Below, piece after piece: positions 1 through 8,817 of a DNA stretch of 37,433 bases (position 1 is the stretch's first letter; the number at the start of each line of letters is the position of its first letter). Source of the stretch: an uncultured bacterium. GTDB lineage: Bacteria > Myxococcota_A > UBA796 > CAJQPC01. The notes under the pieces were generated by a model. The model worked only from the letters and a program-made list of their open reading frames with translations. It had not been told where the DNA came from and did not search any database. The stretch spans positions 1-37,433 of the forward strand of contig CAJQPC010000159.1 of the NCBI GenBank assembly GCA_905480105.1, written 5' to 3'. A program made the position numbers and the translations under genes.

Positions 1-1
1 C

Positions 2-712
2 GAGGGTCAACCCATCGGTTTGGAGACCGTACTGACACGCTCCGACTACGCCGGCATCGTTCACCACCTCGTCCAGAAGACCTTCCTGACCTGTGACGAT
101 GCCCTGAGTCAAGCCCGCATGTCTGCCCGTCAGATCGACCACATCCTCATGGTGGGCGGCATGAGCCGCACGCCAGTCATTCGGGATGCTGTGCTGCGCT
201 ACTTCACCAAGGAGCCGTTCACAGGTATCAACCCAGACGAAGTGGTTGCCATCGGTGCAGCGATTCAAGCGCACAACCTGACCTCGGATGACCCCGACGC
301 AGGCAAGAGTGTGCTTGTGGATGTCACACCTCAGTCCCTGGGCATCAAGACCGCAGGCGGATTCTGCGAAATCCTTATTCCTCGCAACTCCCCCATTCCG
401 ACCGACGCCTCCAAGGTCTTCCATACAGCCCAGGACTACCAGACCGAAGTTCGGGTGAGCGTCTATCAGGGAGAAAACCGTATGGCGGCGGACAATGAAC
501 TGCTCGGCGCCTTTGTGTTGGACCGCCTTCGTGCCGCCCGCCGAGGTGATGTCCGGGTGCGCATCGGCTTTGAGATCGACACCGACGGCTTGGTGAGCGT
601 GCTCGCGGAAGACCTGGACTCTGGCACCACCCGCGACCTGCGCATCGAAGCCAGCTCCAGCCTGACGGAAGAGGAAGTGCAAGAAATGCGCTTTGACGAA
701 CTGGGCTTTTAG
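2..712 (+). CDS. Hsp70/DnaK-like chaperone without C-terminal lid (5' partial)
   Basis: The frame is open to the left edge, so the N-terminal part of the ATPase domain lies outside the window. Visible are the end of the actin-like nucleotide-binding domain (VGGMSRTPVIRDAV and NPDEVVAIGAAIQA), the linker VLVDVTPQSLGIK and the substrate-binding beta-sandwich (IPRNSPIPTDASKVF, VSVYQGENRMAADN, IGFEIDTDGLVSVLAED). In DnaK the helical lid follows the LSDDEIEKM-type segment. Here the equivalent LTEEEVQEM is followed by only seven residues and a stop, so the roughly 100-residue lid is absent. I saw no lid-like sequence in another frame before the next gene, so it does not look like a simple frameshift. 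A J-domain gene follows 46 bp downstream and could encode its co-chaperone. It is probably a paralogue of the housekeeping dnaK. Confidence 0.9.
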   Translation, partial: EGQPIGLETVLTRSDYAGIVHHLVQKTFLTCDDALSQARMSARQIDHILMVGGMSRTPVIRDAVLRYFTKEPFTGINPDEVVAIGAAIQAHNLTSDDPDAGKSVLVDVTPQSLGIKTAGGFCEILIPRNSPIPTDASKVFHTAQDYQTEVRVSVYQGENRMAADNELLGAFVLDRLRAARRGDVRVRIGFEIDTDGLVSVLAEDLDSGTTRDLRIEASSSLTEEEVQEMRFDELGF

Positions 713-758
713 GCCACAGTACTAATGATCGGCAAGAACAATGAGCTTGGAGTGCCCG

Positions 759-1331
759 ATGGACAGCAAACAACGCCAGCGCATCGAGGTCGAGACCCTC
801 TATGGGCTCTTGGGTGAACTGAGCTATTACAAGCTGCTGCTGGTAGAAACGGACTGTCGCCCCGAGGCCTTTGAGACAGCCTTTCGCAAAGAGTCCAGGA
901 GTCGGCATCCCGACCGCCTCTCCCGCTTGGGAGACAAGGACATCACCAAAAAGGCCACCGAGATCTACCGGACCATAAACGAGGCCTATCGGGTGCTCAA
1001 GGACCCAGATAAGCGCCGAGCCTATGACATCGAGTTGGCCCAGGGCCGTCTGCGCCTGAGCGATGAGGGCCAGGCCGACGCGCGCTCAGCTGGCAAAACC
1101 GCTGCTGATCCTGCTCAGGGTGCCCGCACAGAAAAGGGGGCCAAGTACTGGCGCCTAGCGCTGCAAAACTGGCGCGACCAAGACTACAACGGCTGCGCAA
1201 TGAACGTGCAGTTTGCTCTTTCATTCGAGCCGGACAACGAAACCTTCCTGCAGTACCTCAAAGATGCAAAGGAGAAGGCGAAAGACCAGATGTCGAAAAA
1301 GACGCAAAACCCCTACAAGCTGCGCTTTTAG
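759..1331 (+). CDS. J-domain (DnaJ-like) co-chaperone with TPR-like C-terminus
   Basis: A 190-residue cytoplasmic protein. Residues ~12-85 form a J domain with the diagnostic HPD triad at 50-52 and a helix-IV region INEAYRVLKDPDKRRAYD. J proteins stimulate Hsp70 ATPase through HPD. After a charged, Ala-rich linker (~90-115) the last 75 residues (YWRLALQNWRDQDYNGC... FALSFEPDNETFL) resemble one to two TPR helices. There is no G/F region or zinc-finger domain, so it is a class C J protein, not DnaJ itself. I chose ATG 759 because GGAG at 749-752 sits six bases upstream. An in-frame ATG at 741 would add six residues but lacks a good ribosome site. It lies between the lidless Hsp70 and a coiled-coil membrane protein, so a dedicated Hsp70/J pair is likely. 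Confidence 0.88.
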   Translation: MDSKQRQRIEVETLYGLLGELSYYKLLLVETDCRPEAFETAFRKESRSRHPDRLSRLGDKDITKKATEIYRTINEAYRVLKDPDKRRAYDIELAQGRLRLSDEGQADARSAGKTAADPAQGARTEKGAKYWRLALQNWRDQDYNGCAMNVQFALSFEPDNETFLQYLKDAKEKAKDQMSKKTQNPYKLRF

Positions 1332-1403
1332 GCGCTACGCTGTAGATTAGATGCGCTCACCGCATCGCCCCTGACCAATATTGCCCCACGAGGCACTCCC
1401 CCT

Positions 1404-2060
1404 ATGGCTCCTGTTTGGGTCGTTATTCTGACTGTTCTGGCAGTGGCCGGCCCCCTGATTTGCGGGTGGATCTGGTCTACCAGCTGGCAGAACCGCCGAT
1501 TGGGTGATGTGAAACTGCAGCTACTGACGGCGGAGAGAGAGCTTCGGTCTCAGCGCCGCCACCTGGCAGACATCGGAGCCCGTGCACGTGGCGTGGCCCG
1601 CGTGCTCGCTCCCAAAGACGAGGAGATTTCAGTCGATCCCGCTCTGGCAATCGTGAGCATGCATGTCCACTTACGAAAGCACACGGAGGAGATGACCCTT
1701 CTGCAGACTCAACAAAATCGCCTGCACAACGATTTAGCGAACGCCCAGCGCAAGCTCATTGCACTCAAGCCCGCAGCCGAGGCGAGATTGTCTGACAACC
1801 TCGAGTTCCAGGCACATTTGGCAGAGGTCACCGCTGAGCGTGACCAACTCAAGCACCGGATCTCGGAGTTTGCAAAGGCCCCCCGCCAAAGGGCCAATCA
1901 AGTCTCACTGCGCAATGCACGCCAGGAGATAGAGGAACTACGCTTCCAGCTGCGAATGGCCAACCGGGCCATCTTGGACCTGGAGGTGCAGCTGACCGAG
2001 GCCAAAGCTTTGGCCAGTATCGACAGCACTGCCCCTCTTCCGCAGTACCCAGACATTTAG
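1404..2060 (+). CDS. Membrane-anchored coiled-coil protein, function unknown
   Basis: A 218-residue protein. The N-terminus (residues 4-28, WVVILTVLAVAGPLICGWIW) is a single membrane helix with no cleavage site. Nearly all the rest has the Leu/Ala/Glu/Arg/Lys pattern of long coiled coils: ~33-60, ~85-155 and ~165-205, ending in a short polar tail. Such proteins act as membrane-tethered scaffolds, but nothing identifies a partner. It is the third co-directional gene after the Hsp70 and J-domain genes, with a 72-bp gap. A strong hairpin follows 160 bp downstream. I do not recognise a named family. Confidence 0.72.
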   Translation: MAPVWVVILTVLAVAGPLICGWIWSTSWQNRRLGDVKLQLLTAERELRSQRRHLADIGARARGVARVLAPKDEEISVDPALAIVSMHVHLRKHTEEMTLLQTQQNRLHNDLANAQRKLIALKPAAEARLSDNLEFQAHLAEVTAERDQLKHRISEFAKAPRQRANQVSLRNARQEIEELRFQLRMANRAILDLEVQLTEAKALASIDSTAPLPQYPDI

Positions 2061-2220
2061 GGCGACAGACCGAAGCGTAGAACGGATGTAGAGAGCTCAA
2101 GGACAGCGTTCGCTGGGCTGGTGTTGACGAGAGCGGGCTCACCAAAACCGCCTAAATTTTACGGCCTGCAAGATCCATGGCTCGTCGAAGCTGCGCACAG
2201 CCCCAGCGGCGGAGAGCGAC

Positions 2221-2250
2221 TCGAACATGGGGGGCTACCCCCATGTTCGA
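2221..2250. terminator. Perfect 13-bp hairpin between convergent genes
   Basis: Arms 2221-2233 and 2238-2250 are perfectly complementary around a four-base loop (gcta). The hairpin ends three bases from the stop of the minus-strand SUKH/TPR/HEAT gene and follows the plus-strand coiled-coil gene, so it could terminate both. Neither strand has a T-run after the stem. It is therefore not a textbook intrinsic terminator and may act as an mRNA 3'-end stabiliser. Confidence 0.6.
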
Positions 2251-2253
2251 GAC

Positions 2254-5208
2254 CTACCCTATGGTGTGCCCATCGAACCACCAACTCCCCGCTGGAAAGC
2301 GCTGGCTGTTCTCACGAGCCCACTGTTTCCAAGCACGTTGGTGTGCAACCTGAAGGCGGTAAGGGCCCTCTGCGTCAAAGGGTAGGTTCTCACCCGTGCT
2401 AATGACCAGCTCGTCGTAGGAGCCGCGGCGCACCAAGGCGTCATCGTGACCGAGTGCTTGAACCAGGACCCCGGGGGTGAGGATGTGGCCATAGCGGTAG
2501 CGCAATCCGTCTTCCAAGCCGCTGCCCTTCTCCTCCCACCAGCGCTCCCAACGCGCGTGTACACCCGGCTCGTCCGGGTCCTCCCGGTGCCCCGTGATCA
2601 GCTCCAAAGCTGAGCTGGCCACCGCGACCTTGCTGCGGTCGCGTGCGCCCAATGCACCAAGCAGACGTGGAATTCCTCGAGCGTCGCCGAGGTAGCCTAA
2701 GCCCTGAAGCGCCGCCAGAGCGCGGGTACCCTCGCCGGCAGCTGTTCCGAGCAAGAGCAAGAGGTACGAGGGGCCTCCGTAGCGGCCAACAATCTCCCCT
2801 GGCGGACAACTCATCTCTTGACCGTTGGCCAAAGCCTGCCCGTGAAAGTCCACCCCGCGGCGGTCGCCCAATAAGAGCAAGGCAATGGCCACATCCTCGG
2901 CGAGCTCAGGGGTATCCAGGAGAGGAAGCAAGTCCTGCACCGCATCGCGGTCTCCAATGCGCCCCAATGCCACTACCGCAGCGCGCCGCAAGTTGCGCGA
3001 GCGCGGCATCGAAGCGATGCTGCGCAGGGCAGGCGCCGCTGCGCGCTCCCTCCGCCAGCCCAGAATCTCCGCCGCGCTGGCAGCCGCCAAGGGATCCCGA
3101 ACGTGCTCGACGGCCGCGAGCAAGCCGTCGACCAACGCAGCATTGGGAGAGCGGGTAATGGCACCACGCAGCGCACGGGAAGGCAGCTCCGGGAGGCGGT
3201 GCTCCAAGAGCTGGGCCAGCAGGACCTGAGCAGCATTGTAGCTACGGTGGTACGCAAGCAGGTCAACGGCTGCGACGTAGCGAATCACTGTGGGATCAGA
3301 AGCGCGGCCATGGGCGTTGCTCAGCTCACGAACCCCAGCACTCAGCTCGGTGGCCAGGGCATCGACGACCCCTTGCCCTGCGGCCGAAATGGCAATGCGG
3401 TGCGTGGCCAAGCGACGCTCTGGTCGGTCCGCATCCGCCCGAACCAGCGGTGGGCGCGCACGCTGTGCCTCTTGGCGTGCCCGTGCATGCTCCGCACTGA
3501 TAGACATATGCCAGGACAATGACGCCCCTGGATCACCCTGCAGAACATCGCAGGCGCCAACACCAGCAGTGAGCTGAATCCCAGGATCCATGAACCGCTG
3601 ACGCGCGATGCGCAAGGCTTCACTGGCCTGGGCCTCAGGGGCAATTCGAGCCACACGCAGCAGCGCCCAGGCCTCACGCATCGGAAGTTGCAGCTTCCGG
3701 TAGCCAGCGGCGACACGCATGAACATGTTTAGAGCCTCGCCCCGGTCCCCAAGGGCCAATTTCAAGTCTCCTCCCCGTAGGTCAACGCGCAGCGCCAGCT
3801 CTGGATCTGCCGACGCCTCGGCGTGCTGGGCTGCCACCTGGTAGGCCTTACCCGCCTGTTCCAAGTGGCCCTGAAGACGCAACACATCTCCCAAGCCGAT
3901 GCACACAGCGCCCTGTAGTGAGCGGTCGGATGCCTGAACGGCCCAAGGATCCGCCTCGACGTATGCGGCCTGCGCCTCGGCGAGGTTCTGCTGAAGCAGA
4001 TGGCGCTCTCCCCTGAGCAGGTGGGCGCGGGCCTTGTCTGCTGGTCGGGTCAATCCGCCCCGAGCACTGCGCAAGATGTCATCAGCCCAAGGCTCCTGAC
4101 GGCGCACGGCAATTCGAGCCAGAGCCAGGTGCGCACGAGCGCGAAGGCCCTCGTCCTCACCGCGCAGCAAACCGCGGAGGCGACGCTCGGCGTCATTGTG
4201 TAATCCAAGGTCGGTCTCTAGATTGACCAAACGCAGCGTCATACCGGAGAGGCCCTGCGCCAATGCGAAACTACGGGCCCGCTCGATGGATTGAACCAAG
4301 AGATTCCGCAGCTCGACCCTGGCGTTCTGGGCCAAAAGAATACGAGAGAGGGCTAAAACCGCCGCCTCGTACAATTCAGCACCTTGGGGCGTGCGGATAT
4401 CACTGACTCGATCCTCGAGGAAGCTGTGGAGTTCCTGCTCCCAGCCACGGTCGCCGGTAGGAAAGAGCCGTTCCAGAACACGCAAGCCATCGGCCGAGAG
4501 CACCCGTGCGCCTGCAAAGGGCAGTGGCGTTCGGCTCGACCGAAGGGCACGCAACAGTGAGAAACGAGCTTGGCCCTTGTCTCCGTCTGCCAAGTGGCTC
4601 TCGCCCAACCGCTGCCAGCCGGCAATTAGGCCAGGATCTGCGGCGACCGCGCGCTGGAGATCCCTGCGGGCCTTGAGGGGGTCTCCCTTCCGCAGAGCTA
4701 TCTCAGCGCGCTTGAGCAGCAGGTGGCCCCCCTCTGGATCACAATCCAGACGCGCTTCAAGGACTTGATCGGCGTCGAAGAGGTCCTCGTCCAGGATGCG
4801 CAGCGTGGCTTTCAGCCAGCGGTCAAAGCGGTCGTTGAAGGGAACCATGAGCCCCTCGACGAGCTCCCCGAACACGAACTCACCATGCCCGTCATGGGCA
4901 TAAACAAAGCTACGCGAAACGGTCCCTGGGCCACCGGGGAGATCCGCAAAGGCCACCAAACCTGGCAGTTCCTCGCGAGGAGAGGCCAGCTCACTGCTGC
5001 CACGCAACAGAAGTGCTCCACGAAAGAGCACGCCTCCATTCCAGCGGCGTAAAAATCCACCCAAAGTCAGAGGCAGCCGATGCCCCAAGTGACGCTCAGC
5101 GGCGCGGATGGCGTCGTCAGAAGCACCAGGCTGCAAGGAATGGACCTCGCGGCGATAGCGGTCGACCAAGCGAATGAGGGGATGAAAGGGATCGACAGCG
5201 GGATCCAT
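2254..5208 (-). CDS. SUKH-domain protein with TPR and HEAT repeats
   Basis: A 984-residue protein. The N-terminal ~35-150 resembles a SUKH/SMI1-KNR4 domain (a LPLTLGGFLRRWNGG core, then FVYAHDGHGEFVFGE and VPFNDRFDRWLKATL). Next come Ala/Leu-rich helical pairs typical of TPRs (~165-260 and ~340-560), then HEAT-like repeats (~640-830; e.g. RRAAVVALGRIGDRDAVQDL and LAALQGLGYLGDARGIPRLL). The Trp-rich tail ends in a YDELVISTGENLPFDAEGP block. SUKH domains often serve as immunity proteins against contact-dependent toxins, but large fusions like this are more likely cytoplasmic scaffolds. There is no signal peptide or membrane helix. An in-frame TTG at 5241 would add 11 residues. I prefer ATG 5208, though neither has a strong Shine-Dalgarno. 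It lies downstream of leuS on the same strand. Confidence 0.75.
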   Translation of the reverse strand: MDPAVDPFHPLIRLVDRYRREVHSLQPGASDDAIRAAERHLGHRLPLTLGGFLRRWNGGVLFRGALLLRGSSELASPREELPGLVAFADLPGGPGTVSRSFVYAHDGHGEFVFGELVEGLMVPFNDRFDRWLKATLRILDEDLFDADQVLEARLDCDPEGGHLLLKRAEIALRKGDPLKARRDLQRAVAADPGLIAGWQRLGESHLADGDKGQARFSLLRALRSSRTPLPFAGARVLSADGLRVLERLFPTGDRGWEQELHSFLEDRVSDIRTPQGAELYEAAVLALSRILLAQNARVELRNLLVQSIERARSFALAQGLSGMTLRLVNLETDLGLHNDAERRLRGLLRGEDEGLRARAHLALARIAVRRQEPWADDILRSARGGLTRPADKARAHLLRGERHLLQQNLAEAQAAYVEADPWAVQASDRSLQGAVCIGLGDVLRLQGHLEQAGKAYQVAAQHAEASADPELALRVDLRGGDLKLALGDRGEALNMFMRVAAGYRKLQLPMREAWALLRVARIAPEAQASEALRIARQRFMDPGIQLTAGVGACDVLQGDPGASLSWHMSISAEHARARQEAQRARPPLVRADADRPERRLATHRIAISAAGQGVVDALATELSAGVRELSNAHGRASDPTVIRYVAAVDLLAYHRSYNAAQVLLAQLLEHRLPELPSRALRGAITRSPNAALVDGLLAAVEHVRDPLAAASAAEILGWRRERAAAPALRSIASMPRSRNLRRAAVVALGRIGDRDAVQDLLPLLDTPELAEDVAIALLLLGDRRGVDFHGQALANGQEMSCPPGEIVGRYGGPSYLLLLLGTAAGEGTRALAALQGLGYLGDARGIPRLLGALGARDRSKVAVASSALELITGHREDPDEPGVHARWERWWEEKGSGLEDGLRYRYGHILTPGVLVQALGHDDALVRRGSYDELVISTGENLPFDAEGPYRLQVAHQRAWKQWARENSQRFPAGSWWFDGHTIG

Positions 5209-5345
5209 GAGGCGCACCGGGCAAAGGACTGGACACGTCAAGACTTGACTTGAGGAGTATAGCGAGGGCTTCGGTCGGATCCCACATGAATCCCTTCGCC
5301 TTGCAAAGCAGTCCCCACCCGAACCGCTTCACGGGTCATCCAAGT

Positions 5346-5372
5346 CCCCCGGTCACACACGATGACCGGGGG
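5346..5372. terminator. Hairpin downstream of leuS
   Basis: Arms 5346-5355 (cccccggtca) and 5363-5372 are perfectly complementary around a seven-base loop, five bases past the leuS stop. No T-run follows on the minus strand, so Rho-independent termination is uncertain. Confidence 0.5.
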
Positions 5373-5377
5373 GCATT

Positions 5378-7924
5378 TCAGGCTGGGCGCACCACAAAGT
5401 TGACCAGGCGACCGGGCACCACAATTTCCTTCACGATGGCCTTTCCTTCCAAGAACCGGGCCACGTTCTCTATCCCTTTGGCCATGGCCAGGAGCTCGTC
5501 CTTGCCCGCGTTCTTTGGCGCCTCCAAACTTCCCCGCAGTTTCCCTTGCACCTGCACAGCAATGTTCACTGTGTCCTGGGTCAGGGCACCAAGATCCACA
5601 TCTGGCCACGGGAAGGTGGCCAATGCTTCTGTACGGCCCAGCTTTTCCCAGAGCTCCTCAGCGATGTGCGGTGCATACGGGGCCAAGATCTGAACGAAGA
5701 GTTCCAACTCGTGCTTGGGCAACTCCGCGCGCGCAGTGGCCAGCTTGACGAACTCCATCATTCGGGACACCGGGCCATTGAAGCGCAGCTCTTCGATTCC
5801 TTGGGTGACCTGCTGAACTGCCGTGTGCAGGCTGCGGCGTAGATCCGCGTCCGCTGGAACATCTGAGCGGATGTGGCGGTGAAGTTCTCCGCTGTCCGCG
5901 TCGATGAACAGGCGCCAGGTGCGGGCCAGGAAGCGGTAAACCCCCTCCACACCAGACATCTGCCAGGGCTTGACCTGTTCCAAGGGGCCCATGAACATCT
6001 CGTAGATCCGCAGGGCGTCCGCGCCATACTCCGCCACTACGTCGTTGGGGTTCACCACATTGAACCGGGACTTGGACATCTTCTCGATCTTCGTGTCGAC
6101 CCGAATCGCACCTTCCTTGGTGTACCAATCGCCGTCCTCGCCCTGCTCCACCTGCTCTGGATAGTAGTACTTCCCGTTCGCGTCACGATAGCTGTAGGCC
6201 AGGATCATGCCCTGGTTGAAGAGCTTCTTAAAGGGCTCCACTGTGGAGACCAATCCACAGTCGAAGAGCACCTTGTGCCAGAAGCGCGCATAAAGCAGGT
6301 GCAAGACCGCGTGCTCAACGCCACCGATATACAGATCTACTGGGCCCCAGTACTTCTCCGCCTGCTCAGAAAAGGGCAGTTCGGTGTTGTGAGGGTCCAT
6401 GTAGCGCAGGTAGTACCAACAGCTACCCGCCCACTGAGGCATGGTGTTGGTCTCGCGACTGAGCTGTTTGCCATCGGCGTCTACAAAAAGCCAATCGTCT
6501 CCGGCACGTGCCAGCGGAGGCTGACCGTCCGCCGTTGGCTTGTACGCGTCGATGTGCGGCAAGGTCACCGGCAAGGCATCGGGATCGACCACCGATGGAT
6601 TACCAGCTTCGTCCAAGAGCACTGGAAAAGGCTCTCCCCAGTAGCGTTGACGGGAGAACAACCAGTCGCGCAGCTTGAACTGAACGCGTCCCTTTCCGTG
6701 GGCTTCTGCCTCCAGCCAGTCGATAATGCGGCGCTTGAACTCCACGACATTCAGCCCGTCAAAGTCACCGGAGTTGACGGACAGACCGTCCCCGCTCCAG
6801 GCGCTTTCCTGGACATCGTGGTCCGCGGGAGACTGCACCACTTCGATGATGGGCAGCTCAAAAGCCTTGGCGAAAGCATGGTCGCGCTCGTCATGGGCCG
6901 GCACAGCCATGATGGCGCCCGTGCCGTAGGTCACCAAGACGTAGTCAGCGACCCAGATGGGCAGCTTTTCGCCGTTCACAGGGTTGATGGCGTAGGCACC
7001 GGTAAACACGCCGGTCTTCTCCCTGTCGCCCCCCGCCTGACGATCGCGCTCGGATCGATTCTTAGCCGTCTCAACGTAGGCCTGGACGTCGGCCCTCTGA
7101 GCATCCGTGGTGAGCTGCTCGACCAACGCGTGCTCGGGCGCCAGCACACAGTATGTGGCCCCAAATAGAGTGTCCGGACGGGTGGTAAAAACCTTGAAGC
7201 TGGATGCGAGTCCTTCCACCTTGAAGGAGACCTCTGCGCCCTCGGATCGACCTATCCATTGCCGCTGCATCTCTTTGACGTGCTCTGGCCAGTCGACGTG
7301 TTCCAGATCGTCGAGCAGGCGCTGGGCATACACCGTGATCTTGAGCATCCACTGCTTCATCAAGCGACGCTCAACCGGGTCGCCGGTCTCTACGTAGCGG
7401 CCGTCTTGGACCTCCTCGTTCGCCAGAACGGTCCCTTGGGCAGGACACCAGTTCACCGGCACTTCGGCCAGGTAAGCCAGGCCCTGATCGTAGAGCTTCA
7501 AGAAGATCCACTGCGTCCAGCGGTAGTACTCGGGCTCCGAGGTGTTGATTTCCCGATCCCAGTCGTAGGAGAAACCCAGTGCCTTGAGTTGCTGCTTGAA
7601 GTTGGCGATGTTCTCCCGGGTGATGTCCCGGGGATGGCGCCCATCGCGCACCGCGGCGCGCTCTGCTGGCAATCCAAAGGCATCCCAACCCATGGGGTGC
7701 AGCACGTTGAAGCCCAGCTTGCGCTTGTATCGCGAGACAATGTCCAATGCGGTGTAGGACTCGGGATGCCCCACGTGTAAGCCCGAACCTGAGGGGTATG
7801 GGAACATGCCCAGGGCGTAGTACTTCGGCGTGCCCGGATCGATCTCCGGGGTCTTAAAGGTATTCCGCTCGTCCCAGATGGCTTGCCACTTGGGCTCGAT
7901 CACCCCAGGTTGGTACCGACTCAT
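5378..7924 (-). CDS. leuS: Leucyl-tRNA synthetase
   Basis: An 848-residue class I aminoacyl-tRNA synthetase that charges tRNA-Leu in the cytoplasm. The length matches bacterial LeuRS (about 820-870). The HIGH motif reads HVGH at residues 50-53 and the KMSKS loop is intact at 615-619. The CP1 editing domain shows the Thr-rich TTRPDTLFGATY and the Asp-bearing VPAHDERDHAFA, so editing of mischarged amino acids is expected. In the zinc-1 insertion only WCPAQGTVLANEEV is recognisable. The later cysteine pair reads RYVETGDP, so zinc binding there is probably lost. ATG 7924 has GAGG seven bases upstream. A tRNA-Leu (UAG) lies 25 kb away in this window. Confidence 0.98.
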   Translation of the reverse strand: MSRYQPGVIEPKWQAIWDERNTFKTPEIDPGTPKYYALGMFPYPSGSGLHVGHPESYTALDIVSRYKRKLGFNVLHPMGWDAFGLPAERAAVRDGRHPRDITRENIANFKQQLKALGFSYDWDREINTSEPEYYRWTQWIFLKLYDQGLAYLAEVPVNWCPAQGTVLANEEVQDGRYVETGDPVERRLMKQWMLKITVYAQRLLDDLEHVDWPEHVKEMQRQWIGRSEGAEVSFKVEGLASSFKVFTTRPDTLFGATYCVLAPEHALVEQLTTDAQRADVQAYVETAKNRSERDRQAGGDREKTGVFTGAYAINPVNGEKLPIWVADYVLVTYGTGAIMAVPAHDERDHAFAKAFELPIIEVVQSPADHDVQESAWSGDGLSVNSGDFDGLNVVEFKRRIIDWLEAEAHGKGRVQFKLRDWLFSRQRYWGEPFPVLLDEAGNPSVVDPDALPVTLPHIDAYKPTADGQPPLARAGDDWLFVDADGKQLSRETNTMPQWAGSCWYYLRYMDPHNTELPFSEQAEKYWGPVDLYIGGVEHAVLHLLYARFWHKVLFDCGLVSTVEPFKKLFNQGMILAYSYRDANGKYYYPEQVEQGEDGDWYTKEGAIRVDTKIEKMSKSRFNVVNPNDVVAEYGADALRIYEMFMGPLEQVKPWQMSGVEGVYRFLARTWRLFIDADSGELHRHIRSDVPADADLRRSLHTAVQQVTQGIEELRFNGPVSRMMEFVKLATARAELPKHELELFVQILAPYAPHIAEELWEKLGRTEALATFPWPDVDLGALTQDTVNIAVQVQGKLRGSLEAPKNAGKDELLAMAKGIENVARFLEGKAIVKEIVVPGRLVNFVVRPA

Positions 7925-7988
7925 GTATCAGCCTCGCTTTCGAAGGGGCCATCCCATAACCGCCGCTTCAGCCCCAGGGAGCCCTTGC

Positions 7989-8396
7989 ATGCAAAGCAAC
8001 TCCAAGCGTCCCCTCAGACTGAGCATGACGGCGCTGTGTTTGTGGTGCGCTGCATGCACGTCAACCGACCCGCCGCCCGAGCTCTGCGAGTTGAACAGCA
8101 GCTACCCCGGCTACACACCGGAGTGCTCCGCCGTGTTGGCCCAATTCCCCGAAGAGAGCCGGCTACAAGTCGATGGGCGCTTGACCGCGTTTCTTCCCCC
8201 CAATGTCCAGGCCGATGTCTCCTACGGCGGACTCTCCGGCAATCCCCTGACGATTCTGCTCGACGATGACCTGGCAATCTCCCGTGAGTCCACCCTCACA
8301 TTTGGCCCAGATTTCTTGAGCGCTCGAATCCTGGCGGTCTTTGACGCCGGCCAGGTCAGCGGTGTGTTGGAACCCACTCTTGTCGAGGCAGACTGA
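7989..8396 (+). CDS. Small lipoprotein, function unknown
   Basis: A 135-residue protein. Residues 1-22 look like a type II signal peptide: basic n-region (SKRPLR), hydrophobic stretch (LSMTALCLWCAAC) and a cysteine followed by TSTDPPPE. The mature part is short, acidic and rich in Leu/Asp, with no family I recognise. I chose ATG 7989 because AGGGAG at 7976-7981 lies seven bases upstream. The longer frame upstream overlaps leuS on the other strand. It is divergent from leuS (64 bp) and convergent with the 69-residue membrane protein (3 bp between stop codons). Confidence 0.65.
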   Translation: MQSNSKRPLRLSMTALCLWCAACTSTDPPPELCELNSSYPGYTPECSAVLAQFPEESRLQVDGRLTAFLPPNVQADVSYGGLSGNPLTILLDDDLAISRESTLTFGPDFLSARILAVFDAGQVSGVLEPTLVEAD

Positions 8397-8399
8397 GAC

Positions 8400-8609
8400 C
8401 TAGGCTGCGTGACGGTGCTGGGGGTTCAGCAAAGCTGCATTCGGAATCAAGGTCTCCCTGCTGGTCAGACTGTGGAGATCAGCTTGGACTTGGTCGAGCT
8501 CCTTTTGGCGCCAAGGCAGCACCAACGCGGAGAGCCCCCACAGTCCCAAGAGGGAGCAGGAAGCGATGACCGTAAAGAGGAGGTCAGCGGTTGCAGGGTC
8601 CAGATTCAT
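8400..8609 (-). CDS. Small single-pass membrane protein, candidate SOS-regulated microprotein
   Basis: A 69-residue protein. Residues ~8-33 (DLLFTVIASCSLLGLWGLSALVL) form one membrane helix, preceded by a short acidic N-terminus and followed by a basic/amphipathic segment (PWRQKELDQVQADLHSL). This suggests N-out/C-in topology. GGAG lies six bases before ATG 8609, a strong ribosome site that supports expression. Three LexA-like boxes lie 28-80 bp upstream, where the promoter should be. Small single-helix proteins under SOS control in other bacteria (SidA and DidA in Caulobacter) block division, but assigning that role here is inference from size, topology and operators only. Confidence 0.65.
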   Translation of the reverse strand: MNLDPATADLLFTVIASCSLLGLWGLSALVLPWRQKELDQVQADLHSLTSRETLIPNAALLNPQHRHAA

Positions 8610-8636
8610 CTTGATCTCCAGGCTTGTGATTCAGCA

Positions 8637-8689
8637 TGAACTTTCGTTCAGTCGTGAACTCCTGTTCAGGTTAACTGTACATTCGTTCA
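8637..8689. promoter_or_regulatory. Three LexA/SOS-type boxes (TGAAC-N4-GTTCA)
   Basis: Two perfect inverted repeats TGAAC-N4-GTTCA occupy 8637-8650 and 8655-8668. A third, TGTAC-N4-GTTCA with one mismatch, occupies 8676-8689. Centres are 18 and 21 bp apart, about two helical turns. Against the Myxococcus xanthus LexA motif as I remember it (CTRHAMRYBYGTTCAGS), the sites match at about 14, 15 and 15 of 17 positions. They lie between the divergent 69-residue membrane protein (start 8609) and the WYL regulator (start 8872), closer to the former. A repressor bound there would cover the likely promoter of the small gene. LexA is the leading candidate; the WYL protein is an alternative. Confidence 0.65.
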
Positions 8690-8817
8690 TATGTCCAGGG
8701 GCTCGGCCCACGGATAGAGTCTCTCAGCGCACAGCCAAAATCTGACCGCCCCCTACGATTCCCTTCTCATGGGGATCATCAGCCACACCTCTCGCGATCC
8801 TTCCCGATCATTTTCAA

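Noticed and set aside
5873..7168. A 431-codon open frame on the plus strand opposite leuS
   Set aside because: It lies wholly inside leuS, which has every LeuRS motif. Long antisense frames are expected in GC-rich genes. No ribosome site or family match.
7830..7988. An N-terminal extension of the small lipoprotein
   Set aside because: It overlaps leuS on the other strand, and the signal peptide and AGGGAG ribosome site both point to ATG 7989.
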